This document shows, one piece after another, positions 23,270-36,989 of a stretch of 64,000 nucleotides of DNA. Each line of letters opens with the position of its first letter. The stretch's first letter is position 1. This DNA comes from Spinacia oleracea (Eukaryota > Streptophyta > Magnoliopsida > Caryophyllales > Amaranthaceae), in assembly GCF_020520425.1 (NCBI RefSeq), contig NC_079491.1:38037027-38101026 (forward strand), written 5' to 3'. The notes under the pieces were generated by a model. That model was not told the origin of the DNA. It worked only from the letters and a program-made list of their open reading frames with translations, and ran no database searches. Made by a program: the position numbers and the translations under genes.

Positions 23270-24080
23270 CCTGTTCGGCAAAATTAGCGGTAGCGGTTAG
23301 CGGTTAGAGTAGCGAATATCGGTGAATAGTAGCGGGTGACGGTTAGTTGTCAAAGTAGCGGCTAACTGATATGTGTGTTCGGTAAAAGTAGCGGTTGATA
23401 TTTTAAAATAAAATAAAAGGTAGAATATTGTTTAAAACTTTATTATAATTTGTCAAAACTACCCGCTAACTTAAAAGGTACTACTTTTAAAGTTTGACAA
23501 AAACTACTCACACGCTAGCCCTAACCGCTACCTAAACCACAACCTTGTAAACACTTATAAATTTTACAAATAACGTCTTAATCTATCTATACCTAGTATT
23601 TAAAAAGGATAACCATTGATTATTATATGACAAGTGTCACCTCCATGTTATTGATTATTATATGACAAGTGTCAACTTCATCTTTCATCCATAAATTTTT
23701 TTTTTTTTTTCAAATTTTCCTTTGGTGGTTTGTTATACGAAGTACTTATTTTACAGCTTCAACACCTCTTTCACTCTATGTTGCTCATTCAACTTCAATC
23801 ACCATTTAAATTATACATTCGATCATTCAACCTCTTCCACTCCATTTCCCGCTTTAACACTCATAATTTACCGTTTAATTTATACGGAGTATATTTTTCC
23901 AACTTTCAAATTTCACCTCTATATAAATTATATATTCCCACTAAAATCGCAAACCCTTAATAAAATTAACACTTTCAAAGACGACTAAATAACCGCTATA
24001 TAAGTGAACGGGCTCAAAAGTTAGTTATTAGTTCAAAATGCTACCCCGTTATGGCGTTACCTCAAATGCTAGCGGCCAAC
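23270..24080. mobile_element. Candidate hAT-type MITE, degenerate
   Basis: The left end reads TAGGCCCTGTTCGGCAAAAT followed by repeated GCGGTTAGCGGTTAG units. Inverted counterparts (CTAACCGCTACC near 23520 and CTAGCGGCCAACCTGCCCTA at the right) fit a common plant MITE type. The internal part from about 23586 to 23990 looks like a separate insertion. No clean target duplication was found. Confidence 0.35.
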
Positions 24081-24200
24081 CTGCCCTAAAAATCTTTAAC
24101 GTGTTTTTAGAATTTAATTTAACACACACACAACCCCCTCCCACCGATAATGATCTGTTATTCAAACACTCATTCATTCAAATCCCTAACCAGCACAAAC

Positions 24201-27200
24201 ATGGCGAGACACGAGAGAAGCAAGAGCAGCAGCAGGAGAGAGAAACCATCCTCTTCTCGGAAGAAGCAACGCCGCCATTCCGACAACGATTCGGCCGTGT
24301 CACAGTCCGAGACCGACTATGACTCGAACTCCTCCCGCGACCGCAGTAGACGCCGTCGACGAAGTAACAGTCACCGGAGAAGAGAATCCTCTCCGGAAAC
24401 CTCCGAAGACTCCGGAGACAGGAGGAAAAGGAAGAAGAAGGTCTCGGAGGAGGAGATAAAAGAGTATCTCGCGAAGAAGGCGCAGAAGAAGGCAATGCGA
24501 GTCGCGAAGAAGCTCAAGACTCATACCGTGTCTGGCTACTCGAACGAGTCGAATCCGTTCGGTGATGCGAATCTCAACGAGAAGTTTGTGTGGAGGAAGA
24601 AGATTGAGAGGGATGTGTGCGATGGAGTGCCAATGGAGGAATTTACTGTGAAAGCTGAGAAGAAGCGACAGAAGGACCGGATGTCGGAGATTGAGAAGGT
24701 AAAGAAGAGGAGGGAGGAGAGAGCGTTGGAGAAGGCGCAGAGAGAAGAGGAGATGATTTTGTTGCAGAGGGAACGATCTAGGGCTGAAGCAGATGATTTT
24801 GAAAAGAAGGAGGAAGAGTTTCATTTTGATCAGAGTAAAGTTAGGTCGAGGATTCGATTGCGCGAGGGGAGAACGAAACCGATTGATGTTCTTACTAAGT
24901 ATCTCGATGATTCGGATGAATTCGATGTTGAGTTGGATGAGCCTTACATGGTGTTTAAGGTAACTATTTTGTTTTGATTGATGAAGTTTTTGCTGCTATT
25001 AAATTATTGTAGCCTTGAACTGTCCAATGCAGCAACTTAAGTTTCTTTGATTATGTCTTGTAATATTGCATTGCCATTTGCAGTTGAAGACAGTTACTTA
25101 AATTAGGGTGATTTAGATAGAGAATTGTAGAATCTCGTAGAAGTAGCATCCTTGGGCAGATAACATTTTCAACTAGAGAAAATTCAATGGAAAATAAAGT
25201 TTGATCTTCTGTTGTTTGGTCCCATGGTAGAAACGTTAGACAGACAAGGGAAAATAGAAATGGAGGGGAGTGAAGGGGAGGGTAGGACATGGAAAATGGG
25301 AACACAAAGAATAGGAAAATGTGATCGAATCTTTAATCTTCCATGACTTTCATGATTTCATCCCACATAAAACCTGAGAAAACATTTCTAATTCCCGGAC
25401 GATTTTTTTTTGGAAGAGAAATACATTGCATGGCAATAAATTACTATTATCTGAAATTATCTTTCTTGTTGGTTACCCTAATTTAGTGCTAACAAATATG
25501 GCTAAGATCACACTTCACATAACAGGTTCTTCACTGGCTATTCAAGATTGACTTTTTGGATCGTCTCTGCATTTCTTTGTGATGAATTTTGTGTATTTTT
25601 TTTCGTTTCACCTTGTTACTTTTGGTGAATTTATTGAATTTTTCATAGAAAAAGTGTTGTGTATGAAAGTGTTCCTTATGGTGTTTTGTATGTGATGGAT
25701 CTTTTTTTTTTTTTTGAGGGATTTTTTTTTTTTTTTTTTGAGGGAATGTGATGGATCTTATGCAGGGCCTTACTGTTAAAGAAATTGAAGAGCTTCATGA
25801 TGATATAAAATTGCATCTTGGCTTAGATAGGGCCACACCAACTCATGTGGAATACTGGGAGGTATTGTTGCACTATTCTTTGTCTTAAATATGTCTATTT
25901 AATCTGAAAATTCTGAATTTTTATAATTAGTGTTGAACTTTTTTCACTAGCCATTATATTTTTTGGATGGAGTTGGGAAATTGAGTGACTGCCACATTTT
26001 CTTTCCGAAGAGACTAAGAATATTTTTAAAGGAAGTTATAAGGTACTTTAGTGGGGTATTGAACTTCTTTCACCATAGCAGTGTTGGAGGTATTGCTTTA
26101 TTTCCTACTCTGTGCATTGTTCAGCTGTCTCCGTCATTAGTTCATCAATTGTTGGAAAAGCCATCTTTTTCTCAACAATGTCTTTGTCATTTGATCCAAT
26201 AGTGACAACCTTTCTCATTCTTTTTTCCATCCAATCAATTTCATTCCTTGAGGTTTATTATCAACAGGGGGTCCATTTTATAGTGGAACGTGGTCTAATT
26301 AGAGTAAGTTCAGGAGTATTTAATACTTCAATGTGGTTGTGGAAGTAGATTTGATAAGTTGGTTGTTGGTTTTAATTAGAACTGCGTATTTGGGGAAAAG
26401 ACAGGGAATTTTGTTGTGAAATTTCTGTTGTGAAAGGACACAAGAGAACCAGAAGAGATGATTTATTGGTGGAGACTGGAGAGCCTAATGCCTTGTTTCG
26501 AACTGTGAAAGCGGAATCCTGGTGAAGTTCATATGTCGCATATGGTGCGGAGCTGCCAAGTATCTCAAATTGTTTGGCTCTCTTAATCGTGTGTCAATAA
26601 TTGCACTTTTGTAGTATGAAAAGTTGTCGTTTACTACATTTGACATATATTTATTTTTTGCTCTTAAACCTTTCCAAACTTTCTCTTTGATAATTACTAC
26701 CTTTTGGAACCATTTACATCAATAATACTACTTTTAGCTGGATTCAATGGTTTTATTTGTGGGTTAATTTGTGATAACATCTATGCTAAACCCCCACTGT
26801 CTCTACTTTGAAACCTTTTAGATAGTAATTTACAATAGTTTTCGAAAAGGCTTTTAAGCCACAAAGCAACTAGGTAGTAATTAACAAATTTTCCCCATGA
26901 TTATGTTCATCTTTTTCAATTATATTGTGTCTATCTGTCTAAGTTCATTTTGTGGGTAACGAATGTCGCTGTTTCCTTCCTCCTGTGGACCCACTATCCT
27001 CTATCGTCTATACTACCTTATCGTCTAGTTAATGATTTCTTCTTCTTTATGCCCAAAGGACTGGATAGGTGTAGTGTTTTTCTTTGGCAAATAAAAAATA
27101 CAATTACTTACCTAGTAAAGAAACACAACTACGAAACTACAAAGCTAGGGTTTAAAGTGGTAATAGCTTCGTCTCACCTTCTAGGAAGGGTTGGAGAAGC

Positions 27201-30200
27201 TCCACAAGCCACAACTTAATGTAAAATAAAGCATCACCTCCTATGAGCATCTGACTGTCACAACAAAAAGAATTTACTAACAACAGTGAAGGCTATACTC
27301 TTCACTTTTACTGAGTGTTCGTGCGTCTGCAGGGAGCAGCAGCCCATCTGACCTCACCAGCAACCTCATGATACCCTGCTTTCCCCCTTTTCCTCAGAAC
27401 TGTCCTCCAAACTATCCTCACCTAGATAAAACTCGTCTCATCTTCTCCGTGCACCGGAGTGTCACATTGAACAGGACCTTACTCACGACAGGGCTGCATT
27501 TCCAAGGTTGTTGGTAAAATACCTTATCTGTAGCCTCAAATTATAGACAGTTTCAGTGAATGCGATGCTTTTCACCTTGCTGTCTGCTTTAAATGTTTCT
27601 GGAGTGTTTAGTAGCCCAACTGATTTCATCAGCAAACCCCACAATACTCCTTGTATCTCCTATTTCCCTCAGAACACCTCCAAATCTCCCTAGAGTAGGG
27701 ACAATTAAAAACAAATTATGCAGGTCTTCAGTACCCTGCTGACAGAGACTGTAGATACTATCAGTGCACATTTTCCAGGTAGCATATCTTTTGTGGCTAG
27801 CCTATTCTGAGCAGCTAGCCAAAGAATGAAAGTACTCTTAGGCCTCGCTTTACTGTTACATACAAGTCTTTTCCACTCCACCTGATTACCTTCTTGCCTT
27901 AGAGCTTTATACAGATTATGAATTCAAAATTTATCATTGAAGACTTGTCAGCTCCCCCTGTATCCTGTATTACATCTCTCATTGCCAAATCTTCCTCATG
28001 GACAAAGTAAGCACATTATGTACTGGTATGGTCCAGGAATCCTTCTGCTTCACATAATAGGTGTGTATCCATTTTACCCATAACCAATCCTGTTTCAAAG
28101 ACAATGCCCAGCAATGCTTGCTCATTGCAGCCTTATTCCAGATTGTTATTTCTTTCAAGTTCCACCCTCCCGCAACTTTTAAGCAGGCATAATTGTTCAC
28201 ATGAAATAGGTTCTTTTCTGGAATTAGAAGCACCACCTGTCTATACAAAAACCCGGCAAACACTATCTATTTCCTTCATGACTTTCTTTGGCATCACGAA
28301 GATTTGACACCAGTATAACTGTATGCCAAATAGCACAGAGTTGATCAACTGCAGTCTGCAACTTTGCAGCCCAACTTCTGATTCTTGCCACAGAGGGTTG
28401 CAGTCAGTAAAACTTAATTTCCCAATGGTTAAGGTACACCAAGGTACTTAAAGGGGAAAGTACGGTTGGCCATACCTAAACCACTAATCAGGTCATCATG
28501 CTCACTACCTGAAACACCTACAATCTAAATGTTGCTTTTATCCAAGTTAGCCACCAGACCGGAGGTTGTGGAGAACTTAGTGAAAGCATTAAAAATGGTC
28601 TGGATAGGGATTTTATTATCCGTTGAGAATAACAAAAGATCATCGGTAAATATCATTTCAGTGATATCTAGTTTCTTACATCGGGATGAAAGTGAAAGTT
28701 GGGATCAGTAGTGGCCTTCTTCAAACACCTTGAGAGGTATTCAATTCCAAGAGCAAATAGAAATGGAGGCATCGGGTCCCCTTGTCTCAAGCCTTTCTTT
28801 GCAGGGACAGGCATAGTAGGGTAGCCATTTACAAGAATTTAGTATGATACAGTGCTAAGACATTGCATAATAAACTCCTACTCTGTGACTTATCAGAAAA
28901 ACCCAACTCGTGTAACATAGTTCTTAGAAAGGGCCATTTAATAGAATCGTAAGCCTTTTTCAAATCCTCATCATGCATCTAAGGAGCTGTTCTTCCTAGA
29001 GTAGCCTTTGATTAGCTTAGAGGCTAATGGAATATTATCCGCAATTGATCTCTCAGGAATGAAAAGCTTGTGCACAATTGACTACATTTTAGAACAACAA
29101 GCTATGGGTCTATAATTTTTAACACTGGATGTATTCTGTACTTTGGGAATAAGAGTAACAACAATATTGTTAACCTGTTTCAGCATTCTTCCTGTTTCAA
29201 AGAATTCTTTGACAACATCATGCACTCCTTAATGATATGCCAAGCCTTCTTAAAGGTTAAGGCCATCTAACCCTGGTGCTTTGTTAACATCAATACCCCT
29301 CACCCCCTCAGAGCATCATCAATTTCTTGATTATAAACTGGTGTCTGACAATAGGGAGGTCAACCCCTAAAGCTTATCTGCAGCAGTTCCAATTGGCCCT
29401 GTGTAGAACCCCTTCATTTCTTGCTTAGTAACTTAGTTTGTAACTCAGTTGTAAGCTTGTTCCCAGAGGCATCATAAAGCAAGTCAATATTGCTTTTTGA
29501 ATGCCTCTCTTTCATAGCGCTGGAAAAAGAACTTAGAATTCGAGTCACCCAATTGTAGCCACTAGATTCTCGATTTCTGTCTATAAGAACTCTGCTGGAC
29601 TGCCAAAAATTTCCTCAACTTGGCTAATTTCTCCTTTTCAAGGTGTTGGAGGGACACAACAGTAGTGTTCCGAGTAATATCTGTCAGCCTCCAACTCTAA
29701 CCTGATGCAGTCAATTTTCTAATCTAATCGGGAAAAATCTCTGTATGATGAAGTTGCTTCAACCCCCTTTAATGAATTTGAGTTCTTGCCATAATTGGAA
29801 CTGCTGGCAGAGTGGCAGCCCCAGTCACTTCCTTGTTCCAGCCATCAGAAACCACCTTATCAAACTCAGAGTGGTCAGCGCCATATAGTTGAAGAACTTG
29901 AATGGTCTACCACCTTTTTGAGGTTCCATATCATATCTAAGCACCGAGGGGGAATGATCAGATAATCCCGGGTTATGTATTCCACCTGTGAACCGGAGAA
30001 GGCAGTGTGCCACATAGCCTTCCCTAGAGCTCTATCAATTCCCGAGGCAATTCTACAATCCCCGAGCCCTTTATTACTTCAAGAGAAAAAGTGGCAACAG
30101 CTTTTAATTTCCACCGGGTCGGTGTCAATAAGAGTCTCAAAATCCTTATACTAAAAGTCCCATTTTTCCTTGCCATGAAGCCGTGAATAACTTGCTCAGA

Positions 30201-33200
30201 TTTGTAGAGGATCTGAACAGTTAACTCACTGTGTTTCCACCACACAACCATATCCTCCCTTTAGGAGAAAAGTCATAGTTGTGTTTCCAGGGCCATATAT
30301 TTCCAAACTTGTTCATTAATCTACTACTATATGCTGCTTCACTCTAGTTTCTAAAACTTCCATAACACAGATGTTATTGTTACTCATAAATTTCCTAACT
30401 TCCCCTACCTTACCCGGGTCATTAAGACCCCTCACGTTTACCTCTACCTCCATCTCCATCTACTGTAGACCTCCACTGTAGGAATCTGTTGTGCAGGCTG
30501 CTCAACCAAAAGTTGTTGCTGTTGTATATTCTCAGTTACAACAGGTTCAGGTTGTTGCTGTGAAGTTTAAGTAGTAGCAGTCTCCCCCACTTCCTTTGGA
30601 ATCCTTCTCTTGGCTTGCTTGGGTGGGTGAGTAGCTGGCTTGAATCGTGTAGTGTTTGCTTGTCCACCCATATGGCCATACCACTATCGCATCCCGCCAC
30701 CTTACATCATTTCTTACAGTAAGGGGGCAACCAATAATACATTACTGTCTGCTCGATTGTCTCTCTTGGCTTGCTTGGGTGGGTGAGTAGCTGGCTTGAA
30801 TCCTGTAGTGTTTGCTTGTCCACCCATACGGCCATACCACTATCGCATCCCGCCACCTTACATCATTTCTTATAGTAAGGGGGTAACCAATAATACATTA
30901 CTGTCTGCTCGATTGTCTCTCCTTGAGGATCCTGAATTATGACCTTCTTAGGCAGAGTTTTAGTCACATCAACCTCCACCAAAAATCTAGCGAATGAAAC
31001 CCGCAATTGTCTAGAAGTACACTCATCAGCATATAATTTCCAATCCTGCTAAGTGACCAGTCATCTTATAAGGCAACTAATGGAGAATTATCGGGATAAG
31101 AAGAAGGATTTACATATGGTTTTCATCGATTTGGAGAAGGCGTATGATAAGGTACCAAGGGAAATTCTTTGGTGGGCATTAAGTAGGAAAGGAATTCCGA
31201 GGAAGTATATTGATATCATCAAGGACATGTATGAGGGAGTTAGCACGAGTGTGAGAACTAGTGTTGGTAAGACCGAAGAATTCCCCATTACGATTGGGGT
31301 GCATCAAGGTTACGCACTTAGCCCGTTTTTTTTGCTATAGTCATGGACGAATTGACGAGGTCAATCCAAGATGGTATACCCTGGTGCATGATGTTTGCAA
31401 ATGATATTGTGTTGATTGATGAAACAAAAGGAGTGGAAAGTAAGTTGGAGTTATGGAGACAAACTTTGGAATCTCGGGGTTTTAGGTTGAGTAGAAACAA
31501 GACGGAATATATGGAGTGTAAGTTCAGTGGAGTCCAAGATAGAGAGATAGGGGGGATTACCTTAGATGGGAAAATTGTCCAAGGCTCTGAAATGTTCTGT
31601 TATTTAGGATCTATTATCCAAAAGGATGGAGAAGTGGATGGCGATGTGGCCCATAGAATCAAAGCAGGTTGGTTGAAGTGGAAAGGTGCCACAGGGTTCC
31701 TATGTGATTCAGGCATGCCCCAAAGATTGAAGGGAAAATTTACCGCACGGCAATTCGACCGGCTTTGTTATACGGCACGGAATGCTGCGCAGTGAAACAT
31801 TGTCACGTGCACAAGATGAATGTGGCGGAGATGCGAATGTTACGTTGGATGTGTGGGCATACAAGAAAGGATCGTTTGAGGAATGAGATTATTAGGAAGA
31901 AAGTAGGGGTTGCACCGATTGAGTTTAAGATGATGGAAAATCGTTTAAGATGGTTTGGACATGTAAGCAGAAGATCAAGTGATGCCCTGGTTAGGAGGAT
32001 AGAAGAGTGGCAAAATGATAGAATTGCAAGGGGTAGGAGAAGACCTAAGAAAACTTGGAGGAAGGTGATTGAGCACGATATGAGCTTTCTTGGGATTGAG
32101 GAAAATATGGCGTTGGATAGGACAGAGTGGAGGGAGAGAATATATATTGATGACTTCATTTGACTTATACAACTTTCATGTTTATGTTTCTTTCTATTTT
32201 TAATTGATTTTTATTCTTATTTTTATTTTACTTTTAAAATTCTTTTGAATTTTTTTAATTTTGACATGCTATTTTGAAATGTACTTATTTTACTTATTCA
32301 TTTATTTTAAACTTTACTTATTTTTTATTATCTCTTACAATATTTCTTCTATAATATATATACATTTTGCTCTTATCCTACTTTCATTAATTCCACCTTC
32401 TCTTCCTTGCGTTTTTCTTTTTACTTCCTGCTCCTTTCTGGTTTGATTGGTGACAATGACGATTTCCTACGACGATTCATGTTAGCTGACCCCAAATCAT
32501 TTTGGGACTAAGGCTTTGTTGTTGTTGCTGTTACACGCTAAGCGACCAGTCCCCCAACAAGCTTACCGGTAAGTTTAACCCAAAGAGGGATAATTGACAT
32601 AATTCTCAAAATTTCCTCATGAAAGTTGAAACTCGCAGCCCATTGTTTGATAATCATAGGTTTACCATTGAAGGTATGAGGTCCTGAGTACAATACAACA
32701 TTTCTACCCTTCATGTATGTAAATTTAATCACAAAAACCCTCATCATGGAGGTATATCTGCGGACCTGACTCCATTCCCAAGAATTCCACGGATTTTCCA
32801 TCTGCAACCTACCATGAACCGAATGTCCCACCTTATTGGGCAGTACAGTTGTTGCTGGAATCTCTGTTTCCATTGGAGGAGTGCTTCCACCTGGAAGAAT
32901 GGAAGAATGGCCTGACTGGAGTAGCTAATAAGGCCTGGTTGATTCCCCTCATAATTGCATCTACCGTCTCCATCGTTTCCCCAAAATTCCCCATTTCAAT
33001 TGCTTCAGTCAATACACTCACCATTGATGGAGGGCGCTGCACAAACTGATTTATGGTGAGTTCAGAGGGTTGAGGCTGCATAAATTTGCTCGATGATACG
33101 CATTTATAGCCTCTTGTTATGCTGGCGAATCCAGACTGGCACTCGGATGAGGAGCAGCCTTCGATGCCGTCGCAAATTGCTGTTCCATTGTTTTGCAACC

Positions 33201-35904
33201 TGGGTGTGTCATTCCTTCGTTGATTCTGATTCATTGGCCGTGAAGATTGGGCTAAGGGAAGAGGAGGTGTTCCCCATCAAAGCCCCCTATTCCAAGCCTT
33301 TGGTTCTTCTTTTTGGGCATGGTGAAAAAGGTGTACGTTAGCAGAAGCACCCCCGCTATTGATAGAGAGAGTTTCCGTTTTGCAGTCAAGTGATTTTTTA
33401 TTTGAATAGAAAAATAGAAGGAAACCCTTAGTCAATAGAGTGGTTATGAATTGAGGTTGGGCTCATCTTAGTTTGCAGAGTGCTGGTTGCCCCTGTGTCA
33501 ATGTTCCTCATACCCTCGTAATCCTGTTATAACCTATTAATTGTCTCGATAGAAAGAGGTTATCAGAAATTGAGCCTTCCTCTTCCTGTTCTAATATCAC
33601 TCTGGATATATCATTCTTCTTGGAGACAATCTTGTCACTGCCAACGCCATAGTTTCCTCAAACCTTCATAAGGAATGTTTCCACGCCCCGTCTTGAAAAG
33701 TGGGCTTAGCACCACTGGAAAGTTAAAAAAGAGCCATTTTCCAGCATGATTTCACATATGATGGCATCTACCAAACTTCAAGGGGCTTCTAGATCTTCTC
33801 CTTAGTCCTCACCATCTCCAGCACTACTTGTAGGTGGATGTCTCTGAAAGCAGCCAGATGCTATTGAAGTATAGAACCTCTTCTTAAGCTCCTATTTCAG
33901 TGCTTGACATTACTTTAGTGGGACTTCAATAGTTCAATGGCTGTTCCAGTTATATCCTATGCGCCTTACCTTACTTGGGCAATTTTCGGAAACCATAATG
34001 GATTGATGTACCTACATTTTTGCCCTCGGACTCCTTGTTCACAGCTTTCATCTAATTCTGAATTGATTCTTGGATTGTGCTCCTGTCTACTTCGCTCATC
34101 TTCTTATTAATCTTCTTATAACTTGCTACTCACTTTAGGGGGTTAGAGCACTAGGGTAAAAGGGTTATGTAGTTTTCTTGTTTGTTATTCTTCATATGTT
34201 AATTAATTTTTATGTTTGGCTAACTGAGGCACACTTAATTCTTTTATGTCTATATGATTTGACAGGCATTGATGGTGGTTTGCGAGTGGGAGCTCGGTGA
34301 ATCAAGGCGAAAGGATGCAATTGATCGAGCTAGAGTGCGCGGAGAGCAACCACCTGCCGAATTACTTGCTGAAGAAAGAGGTATGCATTCAAGTATAGAA
34401 ACAGATGTCAGAAATTTCTTGGAAGGCAAGAGTTACAAGGATTTGGTAGAACTGCAAGCACAAATTGAGTCTGAGATGCGTTCTGGAAAAGCCAAGGTGG
34501 TTGAGTATTGGGAAGCTGTGGTTAAACGGCTTCACATTTACAAGGCAAAGGTGTGTGTTAGGTTGGGTCGGTACTTTGGTGCCAAATGTTAAACCTTATA
34601 AGTTTATATTTGAAATTGGTAAATAGATCATTCAGCCGAAATTGATTGCCATTGCTGTGCAGGCTTGTCTCAAGGAAATCCATGCCAAGCTGCTTAGGAA
34701 ACATTTGCACCGCCTTGAACAGCCTCTCCAGGATGAAAACGTGAAATCTGAGGAGGAAAAGATAGAAGAGGAGGAAAGTGAGGAAGAAGTCAAAGGTATG
34801 AGTTACTCTCTAAGCATGGTAGTTGTTTTTCTTTTCAAAACTGAGGAACATTTGTTCGAGCACAGCTATCTGAATCGTGTAGTATGTCTAGATGCTCGAG
34901 CATTTTCTCCAGAACCCATCATCACTCACGAGGAAGCTCAGGAGTCGGAAGCGGAGGATGGGTCCTTTTCTCCACAGCTCTTACACAGTGAAGACACTGA
35001 AGAGGCAATTGATCCAGAGGAGGACAGGGTTATATTGGTAAGTTGACTGATCTTAACTTTTCTGCTATTTAAATCAAGCCTTTGCCTGTTGTGTACTTAC
35101 GCTGGTTTTGCTGAATTAACAGGAAAGGAAGCGTTTGGCGGTTATTGAGGAACAACGAGCGAAGGAGGCAATGGCTTCAAAACCTCGTGCTCAACCAGAG
35201 GATGACTTAGAGGTTAGGGCTAGAAAAGTTATGGGAGTCGTGGAGGATGGTGATGCGGTATTTGGTGCTGGTGCCGAAATTAATCTAGATTCACAGGTAC
35301 TTACATTTAGCCTTTAGCCTTTCATATTGCAACTCAAAGCTCCTTTTGTAAGAAACTAAAATGGCTGTTGTTGTAGGTGTATTGGTGGCATGACAAATAT
35401 CGACCAAGAAAGCCCAAGTACTTCAACCGTGTTCATACTGGTTATGAATGGAACAAGTATAACCAGACACATTATGACCATGATAACCCTCCTCCAAAGA
35501 TTGTCCAAGGGTACAAGTTTAATATCTTCTACCCGGATCTTGTTGATAAAATTAAGGCGCCCACATATTTTATTGAGAAAGATGGCGACAGCAGTGAGAC
35601 TTGTATCATTAGGTTCCATGCCGGCCCTCCTTATGAGGACATAGTATGTATCTGGATCCCCTGTTTTTTTTCTTACTTTTTTCTTCGTAACTTGAAGTAG
35701 TTACCTTCTATGGCTGGTTTTGAAGTTTTATCACTTTATGCTACCGAGATTTTTTTTGCTAAATCTTTAAATCTGGTCTTGCAGGCATTCCGAATAGTGA
35801 ATAAAGAGTGGGAATATTCCCATAAAAAAGGTTACAAGTGCACCTTTGAAAGAGGAATATTACATGTGTATTTCAACTTCAAGCGGTATCGTTACCGGAG
35901 GTGA
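24201..35904 (+). CDS. CACTIN: CACTIN, spliceosome-associated protein
   Basis: Eight exons join in frame: 24201-24959, 25766-25861, 34266-34550, 34663-34795, 34892-35037, 35123-35296, 35377-35643 and 35785-35904. All introns are GT-AG. The product is 659 aa, close to plant cactins (about 670). The N-terminus (residues 1-100) is Arg/Ser/Lys-rich and phospho-type ([25 protein letters not shown]), followed by a long charged helical region. The middle cactin domain includes [20 protein letters not shown]. The C-terminal cactin domain (from [20 protein letters not shown] to the end) finishes [13 protein letters not shown], the family signature. Cactin is a nuclear factor needed for pre-mRNA splicing; that role is taken from the family. 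The ATG at 24201 is preferred over 24150 because the family-like MARHERS start is there. Intron 2 is 8404 bp and full of LINE sequence. The gene is convergent with the FKBP gene downstream. Confidence 0.93.
30611..30922. repeat. Two-copy tandem duplication, 156-bp unit
   Basis: The segment starting TGGCTTGCTTGGGTGGGTGA at 30611 is repeated from 30767 with only a few substitutions. It lies inside the linker part of the L1 ORF1 and adds to its disruption. Confidence 0.8.
31063..32536 (+). mobile_element. 5'-truncated RTE-type LINE inserted in the L1 element
   Basis: The element is flanked by a 15-bp target duplication with one mismatch (GCTAAGTGACCAGTC 31048-31062, GCTAAGCGACCAGTC 32537-32551). 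The + strand encodes the RT palm ([37 protein letters not shown]) in 31053-31795. The typical RTE C-terminus ([30 protein letters not shown]) follows at 31765-32163. The RT active site reads FAND in place of the usual FADD, so a catalytic Asp is lost, and the domain is spread over three frames. The 3' end carries CCCCAAATCATTTTGGG and a GTT repeat, as in plant RTE elements. Confidence 0.87.
33401..34265 (+). other. Remaining part of CACTIN intron 2
   Basis: No coding signal or clear repeat was recognised between the 5' end of the L1 element and the acceptor TTGACAG at 34259-34265. Confidence 0.6.
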
Positions 35905-36478
35905 AGATACTTCCGCTCTGTACGTGGACGTGAAAGTTTACACCCTGATCTGCCTGAGTTTGATCCAAAGATGGTAAAAAAGTTGTATTTCTGGAAGACT
36001 TGTACATATTACACATTTACACTAACGAATTTTGTTTTAGAAACCAGTGACTTTGGTGTTCTTACTAGTATATGTCATGCACTATTTGGCTTTCATAGAT
36101 CTCTACTTCCCGTATAATTTTCCACAGTAAAAAGTTTTTATTGAACTGAAAGTAAATGCAAAAGGTTTAAAAGTAGTCTGCATAAGAGAAGGTCTTGTGG
36201 CTTTGAAAGGAAGGTATAGGAAGTAGTCATTTATTTTATTGCCTAGAATATTTAGTCATCATATTACTAGCTCAATTTCTACCATTAGTGTGAATGCAGT
36301 AGTTAATTAGGATTATGCCATCGAAGAATTGAGGGAGTAGTAGGATTCGTAGTAATCAACTAACGTCTTCTGGGAGTAATGCATGTAAATATTTATAGTA
36401 AGCACTAAATGTCCTGAATGAATTTGACTAATGTGCAGGAGATAAAAAATAAGTTGTCATCCTAATTATATGAACGAA
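35905..36478 (+). other. CACTIN 3' region
   Basis: This is AT-rich sequence after the stop at 35902-35904, presumably containing the 3' UTR. I could not fix a poly(A) site. No further coding exon was recognised. Confidence 0.4.
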
Positions 36479-36795
36479 AGTGATAAAGGTTGCAACATGC
36501 GATCTTTAAGCCGTGTCACAATGATGACATGACATGCTTATGTGTCATGATTTAAATTGGAAATTAAAATATTTAACTTATATAACCTATTATACATGTT
36601 TCAAAAAAAAGAAGGGAAATCTTAATATTCTAATTTGTTTCCTTTTTTATCTCGAATACCTTATTTACATATTTTCATAGTAAAAATATTGTATTGGTAG
36701 TAAAAATAATCTGATGACGCATACCTTACGTGGCGCCTATGTGTACCAATTAAATTCCGACAACTAAATGTTGTCGCAACTTGCGACCTTTATCA
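36479..36795. mobile_element. Candidate MITE with TIR GTGATAAAGGT(T/C)GCAA
   Basis: The left end GTGATAAAGGTTGCAACATGCGA is mirrored at the right by TCGCAACTTGCGACCTTTATCA, an imperfect inverted repeat of about 22 bp. It has no ORF. Flanks share only a partial match (ACGAAAG), so the target duplication is unproven. Confidence 0.5.
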
Positions 36796-36989
36796 TCACC
36801 CTTATACGAAAGAGCTCTTGGTAATCGGTTTTGGATTTCGTTATGTAGGCTAGCTTTGAGCCATTACACTTGCATTGTCTATTTATATAATCCAGTTTGC
36901 CGTAGGAAGTCACAGATGGTAGTAATGTACACGGTATTTAATCTCATATAGCGAGAAAAAAGATGTGGAGAATAAATAATTTAATGCGT

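Larger units (their letters stand above)
27250..33400 (-). mobile_element. Decayed L1-type LINE in CACTIN intron 2
   Basis: Read on the - strand it has the order of a plant L1 element. ORF1 (DUF4283-like) starts near 33234 and runs to 32538, with a continuation ([19 protein letters not shown]) at about 30900-31010. ORF2 starts near 30480 with an endonuclease ([10 protein letters not shown]; later [10 protein letters not shown] near 29930). RT fragments lie around 28500-28900 (an FTDDLLLFS active-site block). A zinc-binding RVT C-terminus ([28 protein letters not shown]) lies at 27979-28263. Many stops and frame changes show it is dead. It is cut by the RTE element at 31063-32536. The outer ends are approximate. 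Confidence 0.8.

Noticed and set aside
23586-23990. Second Helitron
   Set aside because: The start resembles the Helitron at 58457, but no CTAG end with a hairpin was found.
24178-24824. Long antisense ORFs opposite CACTIN exon 1
   Set aside because: Shadows of the purine-rich coding strand; Leu/Ser-rich with no independent signals.
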